Shown: positions 1 to 9,971 of the stretch, in pieces
How the letters are laid out: the number at the start of each line of letters is the position of its first letter
How positions within the stretch are numbered: position 1 is the stretch's first letter
DNA from: Sycobia sp. Sy_11
Taxonomy: Eukaryota; Arthropoda; Insecta; Hymenoptera; Epichrysomallidae
Length of the DNA stretch: 64,000 nt
Assembly (NCBI GenBank): GCA_018907035.1
Contig: JACCIC010000207.1
Coordinates: forward strand, 498,501-562,500
Reading direction: 5' to 3'
Notes under the pieces: generated by a model
Told to the model about the DNA's origin: nothing
What the model saw: only the letters and a program-made list of their open reading frames with translations
Databases searched by the model: none
Program-made: the position numbers and the translations under genes

Positions 1-640
1 TTATATTCAATGTTGTGAAATATTTGCAATCTCTTGTTTTTGCTATTAAGTCCTCAATCAGTGGGAATGGCTTCAATTGAGGTACCACAATTTGATTAAG
101 TTCCCTGAAGTCTATGCATAATCTATTTTTTTATCCTCGTCTTTTTTGTAAGTTAAAGTGACCGGGGCTGCGAATGGACTATAGGAATTTTCAATTAGTT
201 TTCTTTCTAATAATTTTGCAACTTGTTAGTCTATTTCTTTTCTGTCAGTTATTGAGCATCTGTACGGTCTTTTTGCGCAATATTTATCTAATAATAAGTC
301 AATATGAGTCTCGTAGTCTTTTACTGTACCTATATCATATTTGTCAATTGCAAAAATCGATTATAAATCGATTTTTGTTATATTTATTTATAAGTTTTTC
401 TATTCTTTGTTTTCTATTTTCATCTATTTGATTTATCGTAATTTTATACTTTTCAACTGGAATGTACTCATTAAACTTTACCTTACATTTCTTTTTAATA
501 GTTTATAATTTTTGAGAATCGTCTACTTTTGAATTAGTGTTTTTCTGAGTAGTCTTTAAACCTTCATCTTGATTTAATTTAAATTTTTTTATCAAATCTA
601 GTCCTATTAAGATACCGTATTTAAAATTTTCTTCGTCCAT
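1..640 (-). pseudogene. Ty3/gypsy-type pol fragment (protease end to start of reverse transcriptase)
   Basis: Read on the minus strand from about 640 down to 1, the translation runs from a retropepsin C-terminal type segment (GILIGLDLIKKF) through a linker into the start of a reverse transcriptase: a thumb-proximal stretch (LLERKLIENSYSPFAAPV) and then LCIDFRELNQ, the palm motif that opens Ty3/gypsy RTs. The fragment is cut by the window edge. Stop codons and at least one frameshift (near 120-140 and 350-360) make it non-functional. In the family this enzyme copies the element RNA into DNA inside virus-like particles. It points away from the gag fragment beginning at 639, so the two cannot be a simple colinear element. 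Confidence 0.7.
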
Positions 641-1230
641 GACGACATCCTACGGTGGAAAGAAGAAGAAGAAGCCTACTGACGAACTACGTTGTTTCAA
701 CTGCGGTGAAGGCGGTCATCGTGCAAGCAACTGTAAATTTAAGGACTTAGAAAAAACATATTTTGAATGTGAAAAATTCGGGCATGAAGCGAATAAGTAT
801 AATAAAAATAAAATAAAGCCGAGTAAAAATCACGCTGCGACAAATGTTATCGATGTGTCCGCGAAAAATAAAATGTATAAGGAAATATATATAAAGGAAA
901 CGAAATTTGAAGCGTTGATTGATACAGGTAGTTATGTTAGTTTATTGCGCGAAGATATGTATAATAAGCTGTGTAATGCGAAACTTATTGAAGTGGAAAC
1001 GATAATAACAGGCATAGGAAATAATGAGGTTAAAACTTTAGGTTATTTTCAAACGATTTGCGAAATTGATGACGAAAATTTCCCAGTAACGTTTAACGTA
1101 ATACCAACTTATGCTATGAAAATGTAAGCAATACACGGTATAGATTTTGTTAATCAAGCAGAGATTACGATAGATGTAAATGTTTTTGCATTTCATGTTG
1201 GGATCTCCCCCCCAGACAGTAGGGATATCA
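639..1230 (+). pseudogene. Ty3/gypsy-type gag zinc knuckle plus aspartic protease fragment
   Basis: An open stretch of 162 codons (639-1127) carries one intact CCHC zinc knuckle (CFNCGEGGHRASNC, residues about 19-32), a second knuckle-like segment that has lost its last cysteine (FECEKFGHEANKY), and a retropepsin active site ALIDTGSYVSLL (DTG at about residues 95-97). Similarity to the protease C-terminus continues past the stop at 1127 (HGIDFVNQAEI). In the family the knuckles bind genomic RNA and the protease matures the polyprotein. The start at 639 is only the first ATG in the open frame; the upstream gag is missing. The lysine-rich first ten residues may be junction sequence. It is a broken copy. 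Confidence 0.7.
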
Positions 1231-1640
1231 TTGTTCTGCCCTACAATGATCGGCTACGTGGCTGTAGCTCTGATACTTAAAGCATTTTGTGACAGAAGAG
1301 AGCTATTCAATATAGACTATTTTGTGTTGCAGTAATTGCCCCTGATCTCCGGGTTGACCACCACAATACAGTTTGTGTGCGATAATAAAAACTGAAAAGC
1401 CCAAATACATGATTAAAGATTATGCATGTTTATATTATTATTATATTATTTTTAACAATTTTAACAATTTTAGATTTGATTTCATTCTTTACTTTTCTTC
1501 TGAGATAATTTATTGTAATTTTTATGTCGATTGCGGTATTAAATTGTTTTAAATCTTTTTGTTTTATTTTATACTTAAATACAAATGTTGTAATTTGGAC
1601 AAGTTAAATTACTTTTATTCAATAGATTAACTAACTTTTC
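1231..1640. other. AT-rich spacer, no gene seen
   Basis: No domain, RNA gene or terminal repeat is recognisable here. A short C-run at 1207-1213 marks the edge with the gypsy fragment. Confidence 0.4.
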
Positions 1641-2260
1641 TTTTAAAACGATACAAACCGTGATTCGCGTGCGTGCTGCGCCCGACGCTTCGCGGTCGCC
1701 ATCGTCCGCCATTGTGCGTATCCCCTCTCCCCTTGCCCTTCTCTATAAATTAGTGAGACGCGCCGCGCAGTGACTCTGCTCTTGTCTGGGTTACTGAGGT
1801 GAAAAAAAAAGTCGTGCAAGCAAATAGGAAAGAAAAAGGGAAGCAGGGAACGGGCGAGATGAAGAAATGAAGAAAGGTGAGGGTTTTGGAGTAGTAAGTA
1901 GAGAGGTGAAAGAAGAGAAAGGAAGTACCAAAGAGTGAGGCGAGAATAAAGCTACAGCAAGAGAGCAAGGAAGAAGTAGAAAGAAGAAGAAGGCAAGAGA
2001 AGTGAGAGAAGAAGAGCTGCATGAGAGTAACAAAGAGATAGAGGACGAAGAATAATAGAACGAAGGGGGAGGTAAGAAGAGAGAAAGAGAGGGCGAAGAG
2101 GCAGCAGATGGTAAAGGACGAGTAGAAGACGACGACGAGGACGCGCAGAAGACACTCGTCGACCCCGAGTGGTGGTACCACCGTACCTTTCAACTACGGG
2201 CTCATCGCCATCGCAGATACACTGTCAGCACCGAGGTGAGTGCGCGTTGCGCGGTGCCAG
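1641..2260 (+). promoter_or_regulatory. GC-rich promoter-like block with TATA box and purine-rich leader
   Basis: A sharp switch from AT-rich DNA to GC-rich sequence contains TATAAAT at 1744-1750. An initiator-like GCAGTGA follows with its A at 1769, about 25 bases downstream, and then a 400-base purine-rich strand (1800-2170). A splice-donor-like GAGGTGAGT lies near 2232-2240. TATA at this spacing plus a leader and a donor is the layout of an insect RNA polymerase II promoter, either of a host gene first exon or of an LTR. No LTR partner or coding exon was found, so the owner is unknown. Minus-strand open frames here only reflect the purine bias. Confidence 0.35.
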
Positions 2261-2449
2261 TTATCCTCGTGGGTTTTTTGTGCCCCCCCCCCAGCCCGGA
2301 TGAGTGGTGGTCGGCGGTTGTGGTGATCGCCTCGCGTCGGGGGGCAACACTCGCGCGAGAGATAACTAATGGATTGTGTCTTTTTATTCTTTAAGAGCAT
2401 AAGACGGTAACAGTGATGCGCGCGGTTGTTTCTCATATGATCAATATAC

Positions 2450-2461
<12 letters not shown>

Positions 2462-2516
<55 letters not shown>
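2462..2516. repeat. (TA)n microsatellite
   Basis: Uninterrupted AT dinucleotides, preceded by a short CATA run at 2440-2462. Confidence 0.95.
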
Positions 2517-2517
<1 letters not shown>

Positions 2518-2689
2518 CTAAATAATGTCCGTTTTCGTATATGAAATGTAAACTTCTTTTAGTCTCTTTCTATCTCATACCATTCACTGTTGCATAAGTA
2601 TCAGTCGAGAAAGCCGGTGGAGTTCCGCGAATGAAATAAGTAGCAATAGTTGAGTAAAATAAATTATGTGCGTGGGTATTCATATAAAA

Positions 2690-2691
2690 TA

Positions 2692-2732
<41 letters not shown>
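2690..2732. repeat. (TA)n microsatellite
   Basis: AT dinucleotide run with one G interruption. Just downstream (2748-2785) lies a tip of the PLE terminal repeat in plus orientation (AAAGACTGTAACATCGATAA). Confidence 0.9.
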
Positions 2733-2736
<4 letters not shown>

Positions 2737-2802
2737 AATTATCGTACAAAGACTGTAACATCGATAAAACTATTTATTAGTTTATGTTGGATAATATTTG
2801 TA

Positions 2803-3214
2803 AGGACTTACACGACTGTTGGTCTTGATCAAGTAATGGCTCCAATTCTGCATTTTCGACAACCTAATTTCTTCCATCGCCATGCTCGTATTGGAAGTCA
2901 AAATCACCATTTTTGAAGCGTTGAAAACGGCACAACATAGGTATTTGTCACCATTCGATGAATCTCAACCGCGGGTTTCTTCATATTAAATCAAAAAGTT
3001 CAGACCTCCCGCAAATGATGAGAATTTGGCTCGTAAGCTGGCCTGTTTAATTAAGAATAACTTTATGATGCAGACACAAATCAATTAATATTTCCATGAC
3101 GTTATGTTTACAAATGCCTAAGCTCATTGTATAATATCTAAAAATTTATTTTGACTATCACTCACCGCTAGAGCCATTTTTTGCAAAACGGCGAAAGAAA
3201 ATTTGTACACCTAA
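2803..3214 (-). pseudogene. Mariner 5' fragment (N-terminal DNA-binding part) with one terminal repeat
   Basis: On the minus strand the right-hand edge GGCG..AAATTTGTACACCTAA ends at 3214 and is followed by TA, matching the terminal repeat of the mariner at 45098-46346. Inside, frame-shifted pieces resemble the mariner N-terminal helix-turn-helix region (YEPNSHHLREVL, then a KNGDFDF-like segment and a LEPLLDQD-like segment). The fragment stops near 2803, so the catalytic domain is absent. It is a truncated, inactive copy. Confidence 0.55.
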
Positions 3215-3460
3215 TACAAAATTACGACAAATATAAAAAACTACTCTTCAATTAGTAGTACGCAAATTATGGTTCAATGAAATTCGAAAAACCAAATATT
3301 ATCAAAACAATTATTTTTTTATTATTAAAAAACTGAGTGATTAATGAAAAGTACCAATCGTAAAATATGCTTTGTTTCAATGTGATAGATAGATATTTAA
3401 TATTTCTCATTTTTTAATATTTATTTCACAAAAAATAAATTTATAGCTTACCAGTAAATT
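3215..3460. other. AT-rich spacer
   Basis: No coding or repeat signature was recognised between the mariner end and the PLE tip. Confidence 0.35.
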
Positions 3461-3492
3461 AATAAACATTTTTATCAGTCTTACAGTCCTTA
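3461..3492 (-). repeat. PLE terminal-repeat tip
   Basis: The segment AATAAACATTTTTATCAG followed by TCTTACAGTCC is the outermost end of the PLE pLTR repeat that recurs throughout the window (for example at 42507 and 49730). Only about 30 bases remain here. Confidence 0.6.
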
Positions 3493-4000
3493 TAATGGCA
3501 GAAGGGATAATTGAACCTTCGAAAACTTCATGGAGTAGATGCCCAGTAATTGTGCCCAATGAAAGTGGAATAATCCGTTTATGGATAGACAACAGGTCAG
3601 ACAATAAATTCACGAAAAAAGATGACTATTCACTACCTCGTATGGATGTACTATTGGGCAATCGAAAACTATATCAAAGATAGAAGTTAGTCAGATGTAG
3701 CATCAAAGTTCCTTAAATCACAATAGCAAGGAAATTTCCGTCTTTTCAGGACGGGAATTTCAAACCACAGTGACAAGCAAACATCTTGGTTAATATAAAC
3801 GACATTATTATCCACACAATATCTTTGAAGAAAACAATCAGCAGGTAAGAGCCGTGCTAAGTCATGTCAACGTGGTTCGCTTACAGATCAATAAGAAAGG
3901 TCTGCTGCCTCTAGGTATATTATTTAAGATATATTGTAGCCAAGAATAGATCGCGTACTAGCTCACATTAAACCAGACCCATTAGCGAATATGAAGTACT
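3493..4000 (+). pseudogene. Ty3/gypsy reverse transcriptase fragment
   Basis: A 62-codon open stretch (3495-3683) reads as the beginning of a gypsy RT: AEGIIEPSKTSWSRCPVIVP, then RLWIDNRSDNKFTKKDDYSLPRMDVLL. Normal copies have R-x-C-I-D-Y-R-x-L-N here; the C to W and Y to N changes indicate decay. Beyond the stop, frame-shifted pieces continue with the palm (NINDIIIHT, corresponding to the catalytic YxDD-I-I-I region with the first residues altered) and a YIVAKNRI-like segment near 3930-3950. Family role: synthesis of element cDNA. Only part of the RT is present and no LTR is visible. Confidence 0.6.
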
Positions 4001-4051
4001 CATGAACTTAAAATATTAAGAACATTTAATTTAATAAATATTTTGTGAAAG

Positions 4052-4300
4052 TCAAACTGTCCTTGCTTTTTATCATCCCCGAAGAATCTAAAATAAAACT
4101 TACAGGTAAATTTAATTATATTAAAAAATAAAATTAATAAATTAAAATAATAATAATAATAAAATAAAATAAAATAAACATAAAATAATAAAAATAATAA
4201 AATATATTCTATGTTAGAAAAGGACTCCACCACCTTATTTTCTTCTTTGATGCTCGTAGTTTCGAACCGCTACGGCTCCTTCTCAGGAACTAAACTAAGA
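4052..4300 (-). repeat. PLE pLTR copy, attached to PLE RT
   Basis: The minus strand holds, from high to low coordinate, a hammerhead-like motif, a pLTR body with a GGTGGTGGAGTCC-like box, an AT-rich middle and the CCCCGAAGAATCT box (4076-4090). The outer tip is degenerate. It directly follows the truncated RT of the neighbouring PLE, so it is that element's 3' pLTR. Confidence 0.6.
4252..4290 (-). ncRNA. Hammerhead-like motif (PLE pLTR, decayed)
   Basis: The minus-strand fold has flanking stem GTTC/GAGC (4 pairs with one wobble), stem II GAGCC/GGTTC around loop GTAGC, and GAAA after stem II. The catalytic box reads CTGAGAA instead of CTGANGA, so this copy is probably inactive. Stem changes relative to other copies preserve pairing. 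Confidence 0.5.
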
Positions 4301-4935
4301 TGTTACTCTAATAGAGAATCATTATTAATGAATATCTCTTTAGCTAATTTTAAATTATTTTTTCTAAAATCTTTGTGTGACAATTTGATTGCTCTGTTGA
4401 TGAATCCTTTTATAGTGCCTATCTTGTTTCCGAAATGATGATGTGAGTTAAAATTTAACAACCTACCTGACCATGTACGTTTTCTGCACTAATTTAATTT
4501 TACTCTGTTATCACTAACTCTAATAACATTGACGTCCAAAAAATTTAATTTATGGGCTAATTCTAATTTCTTTCTATATGTAATTCTATCATGAATGGAA
4601 TTAAAAACATTCACCATTTTGTCTACACACCTTTCTGATACAATTGTAAAGATGTTATGAACATATAATTTATAGATAATTGGTTCAAAATTTAACATAT
4701 TTAATGCAATATTTTCTAATTTTTTCATTACTAAATTAGTAATGACCGGTGATAAAGGTGCTGCCAGTGGATAAACATATAATTGTTCATAAAAATTATT
4801 TTGAAAAGAAAAAATTGTGTTATTAAACACTAAATTTATTACTTTAATAAATTCATCTTTTGTTAGTTTCGTGTATGTACTAATTTCTGTCTATTTTTCT
4901 TCTATAATTTCATTAAATAGAGCTAGCGTTCGTAG
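4301..4935 (-). pseudogene. Penelope-like reverse transcriptase fragment
   Basis: A 113-codon minus-strand frame (4489-4830) contains the PLE RT core: APLSPVITNLVMKKLENIAL, then IIYKLYVHNIFTIV (normally YKRYVDDIF, so the catalytic aspartates are lost) and KLNFLDVNVI. Frame-shifted similarity continues to about 4320 (GTIKGFINRAIKLSHKDF). PLE RTs are telomerase-related enzymes that prime on nicked DNA. The sequence jumps straight into the pLTR at 4300 without a GIY-YIG endonuclease, so this copy is internally deleted. The upstream half is displaced to 6180-6480 by a mariner insertion. Confidence 0.75.
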
Positions 4936-4937
4936 CG

Positions 4938-6164
4938 TTGCAAATGGTCTGTTTCTAGTAAGCATCATTCCTCACTAGATATCTGGTAAACTTGCAGCCA
5001 TATTCATCTAGTGGTTTCGTTTCCATCGTCAGTTGAACTAAATAACTTTCGTTTGCTTAAGAAAATGGAGAAATGTGAGTTTAGAGCGGTGATGAAGCAT
5101 TTCTATTTAAAAGGCTTAGCAGCGAAAGAAATAAAAGCTGAGTTGGATTCAGTTCATGGCATATCTGCCTCTGTTCTTGCAACAGTTTAAAATTGGATAA
5201 ATGAATTTAAACGTGGCCGTAAAACAACAGATGATGAAAATCGTTGAGGACGTCTCGTAGACGTGAGTACCCCGGAAATGATCGATAAAATCCAGGATAT
5301 GGTGTTAAGTGACCGAAGAATAAAATTGCGCGTAGTAGTTAAGGCCACAGAGATTTCAAAAGGTACCGTCGTTTCAATTTTGTACGATAAGTTGCTATGA
5401 AAAAAATATCTGCGAGATGGGTACCGCGTTTGTTCTCAGCTGAGAACAAAGGCAACCGCGTGGTCTCTTCTAAGGCTCTTTTGGAGCGCATGTCTCACAA
5501 TCCAGAGAGTTTCTGCGTAGATTAATCACTGCAGATGAAATATGGATACACCACTAGACTCCCGAGACGAAAGAACAATCTAAACAATGGATTATTAAAG
5601 GGGACCGGGCTCAAAAGAAGGCAAAGCGGCGAATTCAGCTGGAAAGATTATGGCTACTATGTTTTGGGATGCACGTGGTATTATCCTTATTGACTATTTG
5701 TAAAAAGGGCTGACGAAAGTATTGTGCGTCATTATTAAGTCAGCTACATGAGAAAATCAAAGAAAATTATCCTCATTTAAAGAAAAAAGTACTCTTTCTC
5801 CAGGATAATGCACGAGTGCGTACGTGCGCAGTTTCGATAGCTAAAATTCAGAAATTGAAGTTTGAATTGATAGACCATTTACTATACTCACCAGATCTGG
5901 CCCCGAGTAACTTCTTTTTATTTCCAAATTTTAAAAAATGGATCAGCGTACAACTTTTTACGTCAAATGAGGAGGTCATCGCTCATACAAATGCTTATTT
6001 TGAGTAACTACAACAATCATACTTTTCTGAAGGCTTAAAAATTGGAGATACGTCAGTCAAAGTGTATTGAACTAGAAGGAGATTATGCTGAAAAATAAAA
6101 AAAACATTACCCCAAAAATGTGTTCATCTATCCTTTTATAAAGACATATTGACCTTCCCTCGTA
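4938..6164 (+). mobile_element. Mariner element inserted in a PLE; decayed transposase
   Basis: The transposase remnant starts at ATG 5065 (MEKCEFRAVMKHFYLKGLAA) and runs in broken frames to about 6070: a helix-turn-helix half, ITADEIWIHH near 5525 (first catalytic D kept), LFLQDNARVRT near 5795-5830 (second D kept) and SPDLAPSNFFLF near 5890-5925, where the third catalytic aspartate has become asparagine. Several stops and frameshifts are present. The right end CCCTCGTA (6157-6164) matches the left end TACGAGGG of the related copy at 50940. PLE RT sequence flanks both sides, so the insertion is younger than the PLE. The left boundary is approximate. Confidence 0.7.
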
Positions 6165-6179
6165 TGTTTATAAGCAAAT

Positions 6180-6480
6180 AAACTACATTCATTGAAATTC
6201 ATTTTCATCAGCTTATAATTATTCAGAACATTAATATCTTTTTACAGTTTCATAAAAACTCCAATTATCTTTAAGATAAGAGTTGGTTTTCCCAACGATC
6301 TTAACTAATACATTTGGTAAAAATTTTGCAATATTGTATTTTGGAAAATATATTGATGATATTAATTGTCTGACCTCGTAATTATTGCATGAAAACATTT
6401 TACAGTCTATACCGTAATTTTAGTAAATGAAGATTTATTGGTCAATAACCTTTAATTTTGTAACGACATACGTTTTGAAC
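6180..6480 (-). pseudogene. PLE reverse transcriptase, upstream half
   Basis: The minus-strand translation contains QLISSIYFPKYNIAKFLPNV and NSYLKDNWSFYET, matching the RT region in which PLEs read roughly RPIVSS..SPTY..AKFL..IL...NS..KDSW. The same segment exists in the PLE remnant at about 55040-55200. It is the continuation of the RT at 4301-4935, separated by the mariner. Confidence 0.6.
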
Positions 6481-7765
6481 GCTAAAATTCTAAATATATA
6501 TAATTTACAATTTATTATGAGTGAATTATAGATAAAATTTATGTATAATAAGATAATATTTATTTATTTGAACAGATTATAAAATATGTTTTTAAAAAAT
6601 TGTGATTTAAGAGTTCAATTTTAGTCCTCAAAGAGATAGGAAAACACTGTTGTGTTAAAAGATTCCGAAAAATTCAGTTGACAAGAATCCAACTAGGACC
6701 ATTAACAATTTTCAATTTGACCAGTAAAGTCCCATACTTAACGATAGTCTACAATCAGAAGCTCTTATTGTCTGAGCCCAAGCTGCTCTATATATTTATA
6801 AAATTATTTTATTATTCTAAATTAAAAATTCTAGAAGTTTTAGAAATAATATAAGCGAAAATCTCAATTTTACACAAATTGAAAATAGTAATCATTTGAT
6901 TGATTAATTAATATATATGTTCTTTAATCCTGTGTATAAATTTCTATTATATTTATTCCTCTAGACAAGCCTTTGAACACATAATTTTGTTAGATGGGTG
7001 TTTGTCATTCGTTCGGTTCGTGCAAGAAGCTGTCATAATTTAAGTAATTCTCAAGATAGATTTATTTTATTTGCAGATTCTCTCTAAAGATTGGATTAAT
7101 CTATTCCAAATCAATTCTAATTTAAAGTACAGGATTAATGAAAAGTAAACAATTTTCATTATGATTATGTACTTTTACTTTAGAGTCTGTATATTTAAGT
7201 TGAATATTGGATTTGTTCACTTAAATATTTTATGGGAACAGGACTGGCAAGTTCATACCTAATTTTTTTAATAATAATGAATTATCAGAAAAATTAGCAG
7301 AAAAATATTTACCTAAAAACATCGATGATTCAAGATAATTAACTCTTTTATGAGTCCACGCGTGGACCAAATGATGTGAAAATAAACTCTGTTATTTGTA
7401 AATGATCTTATTACTTTATTAAGCTCCATTTCTGTTACAACTATTGATTAATTATTGATTATTTTTTAGAGCTAGGAACATATATATTTGCCACTTAGCC
7501 TTTTGTTTTAATGATCCATTGTTTTAAGACGTTATTGTATGTATTTTTATCTTAACATATTACTGAATTTCGAAAAATATTTTATATAAATTTTTCATAA
7601 AATACATGAGTAGATGTATTTAAAATTCTGACTATGCTAATACACATAAATCTCGCCTAATTAAGTATTTTACTTTTGTTAAAAATTGTTTTTTGCAGAT
7701 TTCATTTCTTTTTTAAAAAAATATTATTTAATGAATTCAATGCACAAATCTATAATATAATACAA

Positions 7766-7816
<51 letters not shown>

Positions 7817-7945
7817 CTGCTTTCTTTCATCATAAACAGGACATTTGACTATTTCAATATAATATTTTAGATTGAATTTTAAAAAAGTACATATGAGATT
7901 TATAAATAGTAAATTTCTTAATTATGATATGAAAATATATTATTC
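6481..7945. other. AT-rich region, no gene recognised
   Basis: About 1.5 kb without a supported coding region or terminal repeat. A (TA)n run at 7769-7812 is the only clear structure. Confidence 0.4.
7769..7812. repeat. (TA)n microsatellite
   Basis: Pure AT dinucleotide run. Confidence 0.9.
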
Positions 7946-8141
7946 TCGATGGCTAGAGCGAAGGACTAGTCACTTGGTGATCCGAATTCCAATCCCGGTC
8001 TCAGCCGATTGATACAAGCATCGCTGTAATAATTTGCCTGGGCTTTCTTCACAAACACATCGTAGACCCCCGTCACTGATTAGCACCGGTATTTGGAAGA
8101 ATAAATAAAACGATGTTAAATAACATAAAAAAAAATTTTAT
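7946..8141 (+). repeat. tRNA-derived SINE, copy 1
   Basis: The head resembles a tRNA gene with RNA polymerase III boxes: box A TGGCTAGAGCG at 7950-7960 and a box-B-like GAATTCCAATCCC at 7984-7996. It is followed by a unique body (ACACATCGTAGACC, AGCACCGGTATTTGGAAG) and a tail CGATGTTAAATAACATAA running into an A-stretch. Two further copies, both on the minus strand, lie at 50165-50320 and 63225-63418. The spacing of the boxes, the A-rich tail and the dispersed copies are what define a SINE. Such elements borrow LINE enzymes; the partner LINE is not in the window. Confidence 0.65.
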
Positions 8142-8664
8142 TACGTTTTCCTTTATCACAATCAGTAGAACATCTGAATATATCAGTCAACTGATTTATA
8201 ATTTAATTTTAGAATATTTTTTGTATGAGTATATTAAAATCATGTCTATTAACAGTAATTTTAATTAAATAAAAGTTCTATGCTTTATGATTGTTTTTTA
8301 TTTTCCATTTGAAAATAACTTGTAAACTTATTGTTTATCGTTTGCACATCAATAATAATAATATAAATCTCCTTTTTCAAATTTTTTATTTTGAAGCAAA
8401 ATGTACGAATGTAACTTAACATAAAAAAAGTAATTACTTTATTTAAAACTGGAGAATGTGAAATAGAAGCAAACTTTGATTTGATGAAATAATGAGTTTA
8501 ATTTTTATGTCATCTGCTACATCATCAGGCATCATGTTATCTGCTATGTGTTTGTATATGTCCTATATATTTATTATTATATTACAGCGTCTTACTATAT
8601 TATATATTAAAGCATCTTACTTTACTATACCACACGATCAATTGTGACCCGGACTTGCACATTG
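8142..8664. other. AT-rich spacer
   Basis: No recognisable coding sequence or repeat. Confidence 0.35.
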
Positions 8665-9495
8665 AAACTCCACTTGTAAACTGAATCGATAAAAATAATT
8701 TCTTTTTTCTATATTGGTACAGCCTTTCTTGATGTATGTGTGAAATTTGAGCACCACATCTCCATTAGTATGTGCTTGTCTGCTGTTTGTTTACGACGCA
8801 AAAAGTTTGTCTGCCGATATTGACTGTGGGCTGATGGTGCGTTCCCCGAAGCAGATTTTTGAGTTTCGAAAAGAGGAAAAAGTCACAGGGTTCATTTCGT
8901 GTTTGGCCAAAAAATCAGACACAATCATGCTGGAATGTGTCGGCGCATTATCCTGGTGAATAAAACATGAATTGTCTGTCCACAAATCCGGTATTTACGA
9001 CGAATTTCTTCACGGAGACGCCTCAAAACGGCCAAGTAGTACTCCTTATTGATCATTTGATCTCCTGAAATGAATTCATTGCGAACCACCCTATTAATAA
9101 TCGGTAATCGAAAAAAACGATGAGCATCACCTGGATTTTTGGTGGATGGGCCACTTGCATGAGGCAAGTTTTTAACGACTTCATGACCTTCACTGAATGC
9201 TTTGTGCCACTCAAATACTTGCGTGCACCATAAAGTAGACTCGTCAAAACCCTTCTGGAACATTTTCAACGATACCATAGCCGTAATTCCATTGGAAACA
9301 CAAAATTTCAAGCAAACTTGTGGATTAACTTTTTTTTGATAGTCAATATCGCCAGATAAACTTTTTGCGTCGTTAAAAAACACCTGACAAACACACACTA
9401 ATAGAGATATGGCGCTCAGATTTCACACGGACATCAAGAAAGGTTGTATCAATATAGAAAAAAAATTTGACCGATTCAGTTTACGCGCGGAGTTT
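8665..9495 (-). mobile_element. Internally deleted mariner with ~150 bp terminal inverted repeats
   Basis: Left arm (8665-8825) and right arm (9345-9495, inverted) match over roughly 150 bases; shared pieces include GTAAACTGAATCG, CCTTTCTTGATGT and a GCGATATTGACT-type inner end. The minus-strand transposase remnant reads KFCVSNGITAMVSLKMFQKG, then VFEWHKAFSEGHEVVKNLPH, and jumps near 9130 straight to VMLIVFFDYR, NKEYYLAVLRRLREEIRRK and HQDNAPTHSSMIVSDFLAKH. The jump removes the region holding the first catalytic aspartate, and the end after FLAKH is also lost. The element cannot make active enzyme. The same deletion junction occurs in the copy at 30670-31360. Confidence 0.75.
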
Positions 9496-9826
9496 AAATC
9501 CATCACTGCCGTTCAAATCTGATGTCGTGGTATATATGACTTACTGGTGATCTTTTGCTACAGTTTGAATGGTCTGACTGCTGGAAATTTTTGCTGTGTA
9601 TTTACTTTGCTGTGTATTACTATATATTTAAAAAAAGTGTTTCTGACCATTTTTATATTACAAACTGCTTTTTAGACAAAAAAGGCGGGAAACGATACTT
9701 AGGTCATAAGTAGCAGATATGCTTCGGAAAATTATCTATAAAGAAGTGATAAATAATTTTTTTCATTTATTGAAAATTCAAAATCTCAATTTAGAAGTAA
9801 ATAGTGTAGCGGCCCTCTTTAATCGG

Positions 9827-9868
<42 letters not shown>

Positions 9869-9971
9869 GCCCTCTGTGTGTCTTTACATCTGTACGTATT
9901 AAGTTCCCCACTATTCACGGTTAGTCGATCAGTCTGTACAACATCATAAGTTTTTGCAGCAGTGGTATATA
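9496..9971. other. Spacer with (CT)n microsatellite
   Basis: No gene seen. A (CT)n tract lies at about 9829-9862. Confidence 0.5.

Noticed and set aside
1750..2193. Long minus-strand open frames
   Set aside because: They come from a purine-rich plus strand; the translations are low-complexity Ser/Leu/Phe with no domain.
2570..2916. Frames spanning the TA microsatellite
   Set aside because: Driven by the dinucleotide run; no conserved content.
7950..8000. A functional tRNA gene
   Set aside because: Only the pol III boxes are tRNA-like; the acceptor stem does not close and the sequence recurs with a SINE body.
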